A DNA stretch of 64,000 bases from Nocardioides marmotae (GTDB taxonomy: Bacteria; Actinomycetota; Actinomycetes; Propionibacteriales; Nocardioidaceae): NCBI RefSeq assembly GCF_013177455.1, contig NZ_CP053660.1, positions 4,092,001 through 4,156,000 of the forward strand. Direction: 5' to 3'. Below the pieces are notes generated by a model. It saw only the letters and a list, made by a program, of their open reading frames with translations. It searched no databases and was not told where the DNA came from. Of this stretch, positions 59,359 through 64,000 are shown piece after piece (position 1 is the stretch's first letter; each line of letters starts with the position of its first letter). Position numbers and translations under genes: made by a program.

Positions 59359-61391
59359 GCGCGCTGCCACCGCACGTCGTGGACAACCCCCGGCTCGGGA
59401 CCTGGCTGAGCGTCGCCGACACCGCCGACGGGCCGGGCGTCGAGGTGCACGTCGGGAAGGTCGAGCTGGGCCAGGGGATCCTCACCGCGCTCGCGCAGGT
59501 CGCGGCCGATGCGCTCGCGCTGCCGGTCGCCGGCATCCGGATGGTCCCCGCTGACACCGCCCACGGCCCCGACGAGGGCCTGACCGCGGGGAGCCTGTCG
59601 GTGCTGCAGGCCGGCGCGGCGCTGCGCCACGTCGGGGCCGTGGTCCGGGCGATGGCCGACCCGGCCGAGGAGGGGTACGTCGGCCGGATCGCCGCCCTGG
59701 ACCCCGACACCGATCTCTGCACCGCGCCGACCGCCGGGCCGGTGCGGCCCACGGCGGTGGGGCTGGACGTGCCTCGGCTCGACCTGCCGGACAAGGTGCT
59801 CGGCCGGCCGCGCTTCCTGGCCGACCTGCGCCCCGAGGGCCTGCTGCACGGGCGGGTGCTGCGGCCGCCGTCGCCCGGGGCCCGGCTGGTGTCGCTCGCC
59901 CCCGACTGGCAGGCACCCGGCGTCGCGCTGGTCCGCGACGGGTCGTTCGTCGGCGTCGTCGGCGAGCGTGAGGCCGATGTGGACCGGGCACTCGAGCAGC
60001 TGGCCCGCGACTGCAGCTGGGCGGAGGTCGACTCGCTGCCCGAGGAGTCCGGGATGGTCGAGTGGCTGCGCGCCGGTCCGCACGAGGCGATCGAGGTGCT
60101 CGAGGAGTCCCCGGCCCCGGGCACCGTGACGGCGTCGTACTCCAAGCCGCTGCTGGCGCACGCCTCCATCGCCCCGAGCGTGGGGATGGCGCTCTGGGAC
60201 TCCGCGCGGGTGCGCGTGTGGAGCCACAGCCAGGGCATCCACCTGCTGCGCCTCGCCATCGCCGGAGCACTGGCGCTCGACCCGGCGGCGATCGAGGTCG
60301 AGCACGCCGAGAACGCCGGCTGCTACGGCCACAACGCCGCCGACGACGCGGCCTTCGACGCGGTCCTGCTGGCGCGGGCGGTGCCGGGGCGTCCCGTCCA
60401 GGCGCGGTGGACGCGGCCCGACGAGCTCTGCTGGGCGCCCCTGTCCCCGGCGATGGCCGCGACGGTGTCCGCCGGACTGGTCGAGGGGCGGATCACCGGC
60501 TGGTCCTACGACGTGGTCGGCCTCGGCCACTCCTCGCGCCCCGGCTACCGCGGCGCTCCCGGGCTGCTGGCCGCGGCCCACCTCGCGACGCCCATCGACC
60601 TGCCCCAGCCCACCGATCCGCCCCTGGCTTCCGGCGGCGGCACCACCCGCAACGCGGTGCCCCTCTACGACGTCGGCCCGCGCCGGGTGACCGGTCACCG
60701 GCGCATGGACAGTCCGTTCCGGACCTCGGCGATGCGCGCGCTCGGCGCCTACCTCAACGTCTTCGCCATCGAGAGCTTCATGGACGAGCTGGCGCTCGCG
60801 GCCGGCGCCGACCCGGTCGACTTCCGGCTCGAACATCTCTCCGACGAGCGGGCCCGCCACGTCGTCGCCGAGGCCGCCCGGCTCGCGGGCTGGACCGAGC
60901 CGCTCCCCGAGGCCGCCGGGCGCGGCCTCGGCTTCGCGCGCTACAAGGACACGGGCGCCTACTGCGCCGTGGTCGCCGAGGTCACCGCCATCTCCGCGGT
61001 GGAGGTACGGCGCCTCACGGTCGTCGCCGACATCGGGCTGGTCGTCAACCCCGACGGCGCCCGCAACCAGCTCGAGGGCGGCGCGACGCAGTCGGTCAGC
61101 TGGACCACCAAGGAGCGGGTCCGCTTCGACCGGCGCCGGATCACCACGACGGACTGGGAGCGCTACCCGATCCTCACCTTCAGCGAGGCACCGCCCGTCG
61201 ACGTCCACCTCGTCGACTCCGACGAGCCCTCGCTCGGCGCGGGGGAGGCCGCCCAGGGACCGACTGCGGCGGCGATCGCCAACGCGGTCCACCGGGCCAT
61301 CGGCGTACGCGTGCGGGACCTGCCGCTCGACGCCGACTCGATCATCCGGGCCATCGAGGCCTCGGAACGCCAGGAGCAGACCCCGGAGTAG
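59355..61391 (+). CDS. Molybdopterin-binding large subunit of a molybdenum hydroxylase (IorB-like)
   Basis: 678 aa. The domain order starts with EVHVGKVELGQGILTALAQVAADAL, the arrangement seen in isoquinoline oxidoreductase IorB rather than xanthine dehydrogenase. Pterin/Mo contacts are seen in GTVTASYSKPLLAHASIAPSVGMA, and the catalytic Glu lies in SLGAGEAAQGPTAAAIANAV. It is somewhat shorter than well-known IorB proteins. Such enzymes use water to hydroxylate a carbon next to a ring nitrogen. Accessory genes for cofactor insertion are not in the window. Substrate inferred as an N-heterocycle. Confidence 0.85.
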   Translation: MSALPPHVVDNPRLGTWLSVADTADGPGVEVHVGKVELGQGILTALAQVAADALALPVAGIRMVPADTAHGPDEGLTAGSLSVLQAGAALRHVGAVVRAMADPAEEGYVGRIAALDPDTDLCTAPTAGPVRPTAVGLDVPRLDLPDKVLGRPRFLADLRPEGLLHGRVLRPPSPGARLVSLAPDWQAPGVALVRDGSFVGVVGEREADVDRALEQLARDCSWAEVDSLPEESGMVEWLRAGPHEAIEVLEESPAPGTVTASYSKPLLAHASIAPSVGMALWDSARVRVWSHSQGIHLLRLAIAGALALDPAAIEVEHAENAGCYGHNAADDAAFDAVLLARAVPGRPVQARWTRPDELCWAPLSPAMAATVSAGLVEGRITGWSYDVVGLGHSSRPGYRGAPGLLAAAHLATPIDLPQPTDPPLASGGGTTRNAVPLYDVGPRRVTGHRRMDSPFRTSAMRALGAYLNVFAIESFMDELALAAGADPVDFRLEHLSDERARHVVAEAARLAGWTEPLPEAAGRGLGFARYKDTGAYCAVVAEVTAISAVEVRRLTVVADIGLVVNPDGARNQLEGGATQSVSWTTKERVRFDRRRITTTDWERYPILTFSEAPPVDVHLVDSDEPSLGAGEAAQGPTAAAIANAVHRAIGVRVRDLPLDADSIIRAIEASERQEQTPE

Positions 61392-61404
61392 AGGAGAGAA
61401 CCCG

Positions 61405-61572
61405 ATGCCACGCATCAGCTACGTGCCGATGGAGGCGATGGACGCCGAGATGCGCGCCGAGATGGAGCGCGGCGCGCGGGAGGGCACCCCGCGCCCGGAG
61501 TCCTCGACGGTCCGCGCGCACTGCCCCGAGGTCTTCACGACCTTCACCCGCGGGGGCGGGGGCGGGCGATGA
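61405..61572 (+). pseudogene. Truncated carboxymuconolactone decarboxylase-like gene
   Basis: A 55-aa frame, ATG 61405 with gaggag 6-11 nt upstream, reads MPRISYVPMEAMDAEMRAEM... and RPESSTVRAHCPEVFTTFTR, which resembles the usual N-terminus of carboxymuconolactone decarboxylase/AhpD-fold proteins. The expected helical core with CxxC or catalytic residues is absent: after FTR only GGGGGR and a stop remain, at a G-rich junction. The rest of the gene seems deleted, joining directly to the next gene (ATGA). It is too short to be active as such. Confidence 0.55.
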
Positions 61573-62468
61573 GCGCGATGCGGAGGATCGAGCGGGTCGG
61601 CTTCGTGGGGCTCGGCGCGATGGGCAGCGGGATCGCCCGACGGATCATGGACGCCGGCCACTGCCTCACCGGTTGGAACCGGACCAAGGCCAAGGCCGAG
61701 GACCTGCTGGCCGCCGGCATGGGATGGGCCGACACCCCGCGCGAGGTGGCCGAGCAGTGCGACGTGGTCTTCACGATGCTGACCAACACCGCCGCGATCG
61801 AGGCCAACGCCCACGGCGAGGACGGCCTGATCGCCGGTCTGCGACCGGGGTCGGTGTGGGCCGACCTGAGCACGATCGCCCCCGACACCAGCGTGGCCCT
61901 CGGCGAGGCCGTCGCCTCGACCGGCGCGTTCTACCTCGACACCCCGGTGTCCGGCAGCCCCGCCACGCTCGCCGCCGGCCAGATGTCGGTGATGGTCGGC
62001 GGCGACCGGGCGGCGTACGACCACGTCGAGCAGCTGCTGCACGCGATCGGCCCCAAGGTCACCTACATCGGCCCCAACGGGCACGCGATCCTCACCAAGG
62101 TCGCCATCAACCTCTCGCTGGTGGTCTCGGTGACCGCGTTCGCGGAGGCCGTGACGCTCGTGGAGAAGGCCGGTGTCGACCGGGCCGCCGTCGTCGACGC
62201 CGCGTTGAAGAGCGTGATCGCCTCGCCGGTGATCGGCTACCGGGCTCCGCTGCTGGTCGACGACGACGAGGTGTACGCCGATGTGGAGCTCCAGCAGAAG
62301 GACCTCGTCCTCGCCCAGGAGCTCGCCCGCAGGCTCGGCGCGATGGTGCCGACCTGCTCGGCGGCGAGCGAGATGCTCAGCGCGGCACGCAGCAGCGACC
62401 TCGCCGATCGTGACTTCCTCGTCAGCGTCGCTGACGTCTACCGCCGAGCAGCAGGAGTGATCCGATGA
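61569..62468 (+). CDS. NAD(P)-dependent beta-hydroxyacid dehydrogenase (3-hydroxyisobutyrate dehydrogenase family)
   Basis: 299 aa. Rossmann motif GFVGLGAMGSGIARRIM, substrate loop DTPVSGSPATLAAGQMSVMVGG and catalytic Lys in HAILTKVAINLS (K177). Relatives oxidise or reduce beta-hydroxyacids such as 3-hydroxyisobutyrate, tartronate semialdehyde or 2-hydroxymethylglutarate. It overlaps the pseudogene stop and the cupin start, so it is in the same transcript. The specific substrate is unknown. Confidence 0.88.
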   Translation: MSAMRRIERVGFVGLGAMGSGIARRIMDAGHCLTGWNRTKAKAEDLLAAGMGWADTPREVAEQCDVVFTMLTNTAAIEANAHGEDGLIAGLRPGSVWADLSTIAPDTSVALGEAVASTGAFYLDTPVSGSPATLAAGQMSVMVGGDRAAYDHVEQLLHAIGPKVTYIGPNGHAILTKVAINLSLVVSVTAFAEAVTLVEKAGVDRAAVVDAALKSVIASPVIGYRAPLLVDDDEVYADVELQQKDLVLAQELARRLGAMVPTCSAASEMLSAARSSDLADRDFLVSVADVYRRAAGVIR

Positions 62469-62950
62469 GCGACACCGTGCCCCAGCAGCCCGAACAGTCC
62501 CAGCAGTCCCAGCAGTCCCAGCAGCCCGCGAGGCCGGTGTTCCGCACCACGATCGACGACGTCCCGCTCGAGCAGGACCTGCGCGAGGACGAGGGGTGGG
62601 TCGACATGCAGGTGCAGTACCTCATCAACTCCGAGCGCGGCGGTTCCGACGGCCTGACCGTCGGCCGCACGGTGCTCCCGCCGGGCGCCCGGCACGACCG
62701 GCACCTGCACCCCGACGCCGACGAGTTCCTCGTGGTCATGTCGGGCCGGGGCGAGATCCACACCAACCACGGACGCGAGCCCTCCCAGGCCGGGGACGTC
62801 ATCTTCACCCCCCGCGGCAACTACCACGGGTTCGTCAACACCGGCGAGGAGGACGTGCTGCTGATCTGGGGCTGGAGCGGTGCCGGCTCGCTCGAGGCGG
62901 CCGGCTACGGCCTGCCCGGTCCGGACGAGTCGTTCGCCGACCCGGAATGA
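62465..62950 (+). CDS. Small cupin-domain protein
   Basis: 161 aa. Residues ~10-20 are Gln/Ser-rich (from three 9-bp repeats). The two cupin motifs are present: HDRHLHPDADEFLVVMSGRG with two His and a Glu for metal, and GNYHGFVNTG with the third His. It could be a dioxygenase, isomerase or sugar-binding-like protein. In this operon a ring-cleaving or decarboxylating role is plausible. ATGA and ATGA-type overlaps tie it to its neighbours. Confidence 0.85.
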   Translation: MSDTVPQQPEQSQQSQQSQQPARPVFRTTIDDVPLEQDLREDEGWVDMQVQYLINSERGGSDGLTVGRTVLPPGARHDRHLHPDADEFLVVMSGRGEIHTNHGREPSQAGDVIFTPRGNYHGFVNTGEEDVLLIWGWSGAGSLEAAGYGLPGPDESFADPE

Positions 62951-63627
62951 GCGCGCTGGACCCGCGCATCGCCCAGGGCACGGCGCGGATGCTGGCGGCC
63001 CGGGACCGGGCGCTCGCCCGGGGTGCCGGGGCGCTCGGCTGGAAGGCGGGCTTCGGCGCCCCTGCGGCACTCGCGTCCTGGGGCACCGATCGTCCCCTCG
63101 TCGGCTTCCTGACCCGCGACCGCCAGGTGGCCTCCGGTGCCCTGGTCGAGGTCTCGAGGTGGGCGAAGCCGGTGCTCGAGGCCGAGGTCGCCGCTCACCT
63201 CGCTGCCGACCTCGGCCCCGGCGCCTCGCCCGAGGAGGCGCTGGCCTCCGTCGGCGGCTGGTCGGTCGCGATCGAGCTCGCCGACGTCTCGTTCCCTCCC
63301 CACGACCTCGGGCAGGTCCTGGCCGACAACATCTTCCACCGGCACGTGCTGCTCGGTCCGGTGCTCCCCGAGCGACCCTCGCCGCTGTCGTTCTCCGTCC
63401 GGCGCGACGGCGAGGAGGTGTCGGCCACCGCCGACCCCGAGGCCCTCACCGGCGAGCTCGGCGCCGTGCTGGCCTCGATGGCCGGCACCCTCGGCGCCTG
63501 TGGGGCCGCGCTGGTGGCCGGCGACGTCGTCATCACCGGATCTGTCGTGGCGCCGCTCCCCGCCGCGGCCGGCCGGTGGGTCGCCGACGCGGGCGCCCTC
63601 GGCGCGGTCCAGGTCACGCTCCGCTGA
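62947..63627 (+). CDS. 2-oxopent-4-enoate hydratase / fumarylacetoacetase-fold protein
   Basis: 226 aa. Conserved MhpD-like parts are GWKAGFGAPAALASWGTDRPLVGFLT, the metal-binding EAEVAAHLA (Glu pair), WSVAIELADVSF and GDVVITGSVVAPLPA. The family hydrates 2-hydroxypenta-2,4-dienoate-type products or decarboxylates oxalocrotonate in meta-cleavage paths. It is the last gene of the operon and ends 12 bp before the converging aldehyde dehydrogenase. It is slightly shorter than classic MhpD (about 260 aa), so function may differ. Confidence 0.85.
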   Translation: MSALDPRIAQGTARMLAARDRALARGAGALGWKAGFGAPAALASWGTDRPLVGFLTRDRQVASGALVEVSRWAKPVLEAEVAAHLAADLGPGASPEEALASVGGWSVAIELADVSFPPHDLGQVLADNIFHRHVLLGPVLPERPSPLSFSVRRDGEEVSATADPEALTGELGAVLASMAGTLGACGAALVAGDVVITGSVVAPLPAAAGRWVADAGALGAVQVTLR

Positions 63628-63639
63628 TGCCTCAGCGCC

Positions 63640-63999
63640 TCACCAGCTGACGGCGACGTACTTGGACTCCAGGTAGTCGAGCATCCCCTCGTGCCCGCCC
63701 TCGCGCCCGATGCCGGACTGCTTGGTGCCGCCGAAGGGGGCGGCGGGATCGGAGACCAGGCCCCGGTTGAGGCCGACCATGCCGGAGTCGAGGCGCTCGC
63801 TGAGGCGCAGGCCGCGGGCCAGGTCGCGGGTGTAGATGTAGGAGACCAGGCCGTACTCGGTGTCGTTGGCCATCCGGACCGCCTCGTCCTCGTCGGTGAA
63901 GGTGATGACCGGGGCGACGGGGCCGAAGATCTCCTCGCCGAGGATCTCAGCGCCGAGCGGTACGTCGAGCAGCACGGTCGGCTCGTAGTAGAAGCCCTC
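63640..63999 (-). CDS. Aldehyde dehydrogenase C-terminal part (succinate-semialdehyde dehydrogenase-like; 5' end outside window)
   Basis: 120 residues remain, running off the right edge. EEIFGPVAPVITF, GLVSYIYTRDLARGLR, GMVGLNRGLVSDPAAPFGG and KQSGIGREGGHEGMLDYLE with K-Y at the end are the standard ALDH C-terminal motifs; the GLNRGLVSDPAAPFGG form is typical of NAD(P)-dependent succinate-semialdehyde dehydrogenases (GabD group). It converges with the hydratase gene. Succinate semialdehyde or a similar end product would feed the TCA cycle. Confidence 0.88.
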   Translation of the reverse strand, partial: EGFYYEPTVLLDVPLGAEILGEEIFGPVAPVITFTDEDEAVRMANDTEYGLVSYIYTRDLARGLRLSERLDSGMVGLNRGLVSDPAAPFGGTKQSGIGREGGHEGMLDYLESKYVAVSW

Positions 64000-64000
64000 C

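Overview
The window is about 64 kb of very GC-rich DNA with short intergenic gaps, many GTG starts and many ATGA/GTGA gene overlaps. It reads as chromosome of an actinobacterium, most probably Nocardioides or a close relative in the Nocardioidaceae. Supporting signs are a mycothiol-dependent maleylpyruvate isomerase-type enzyme, an IdeR/DtxR-type iron box, a FadE5-type acyl-CoA dehydrogenase, a DUF222/13E12 HNH protein with a LexA-like box, and many promoters whose -10 hexamer lies 6-8 nt before the start codon (leaderless mRNAs). The genus is inferred from gene content, not proven. No transposase, integrase, phage gene, rRNA or CRISPR array was seen.

Layout. 1-9.8 kb, mostly housekeeping: the end of an Rv0338c-like Fe-S reductase with a repetitive tail, an MFS exporter, a sodium/solute symporter with a small membrane partner, an RHH-protein/DUF4097 operon, an iron-regulated siderophore-interacting protein, dCTP deaminase and a GDSL hydrolase. 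9.8-10.2 kb: tRNA-Gly(CCC) followed by tandem copies of its own 3' end. 10.2-20.7 kb: an apparently frameshifted C39 peptidase, a lipoprotein, DUF2461, an NTF2-like protein, Cys-less Rrf2 plus TauE, FadE5, LysG/LysE and an NHLRC2-like thioredoxin/NHL protein. 20.8-36.4 kb: a four-gene ABC exporter operon, a GAF-SpoIIE phosphatase, an MDMPI/SDR pair, a repeat-bearing membrane protein, an enoyl-CoA hydratase, phosphoglucomutase, an HNH protein and an alpha/beta hydrolase.

36.3-45.4 kb is a hemicellulose-oligosaccharide locus: binding protein, two permeases, LacI regulator, GH3 glycosidase and acetylxylan esterase on the minus strand, with a divergent cytoplasmic GH10 xylanase. A LacI-type operator lies in the divergent promoter region. 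The logic is to import acetylated xylo-oligosaccharides, then deacetylate and hydrolyse them inside the cell.

46.1-64 kb looks like a catabolic block. It holds a Liv-type ABC importer with a natural LivM-LivG fusion, an FAD oxidoreductase, a Tat-exported amidohydrolase, a fused E1 and an E2 of a 2-oxoacid dehydrogenase, and a GntR-controlled operon (VOC protein, GntR, [2Fe-2S] and molybdenum hydroxylase subunits, a truncated carboxymuconolactone decarboxylase, a beta-hydroxyacid dehydrogenase, a cupin, a 2-oxopent-4-enoate hydratase-like protein), facing an aldehyde dehydrogenase at the right edge. The set suggests hydroxylation and ring cleavage of an imported, possibly N-heterocyclic, compound. 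The substrate cannot be read from the sequence.
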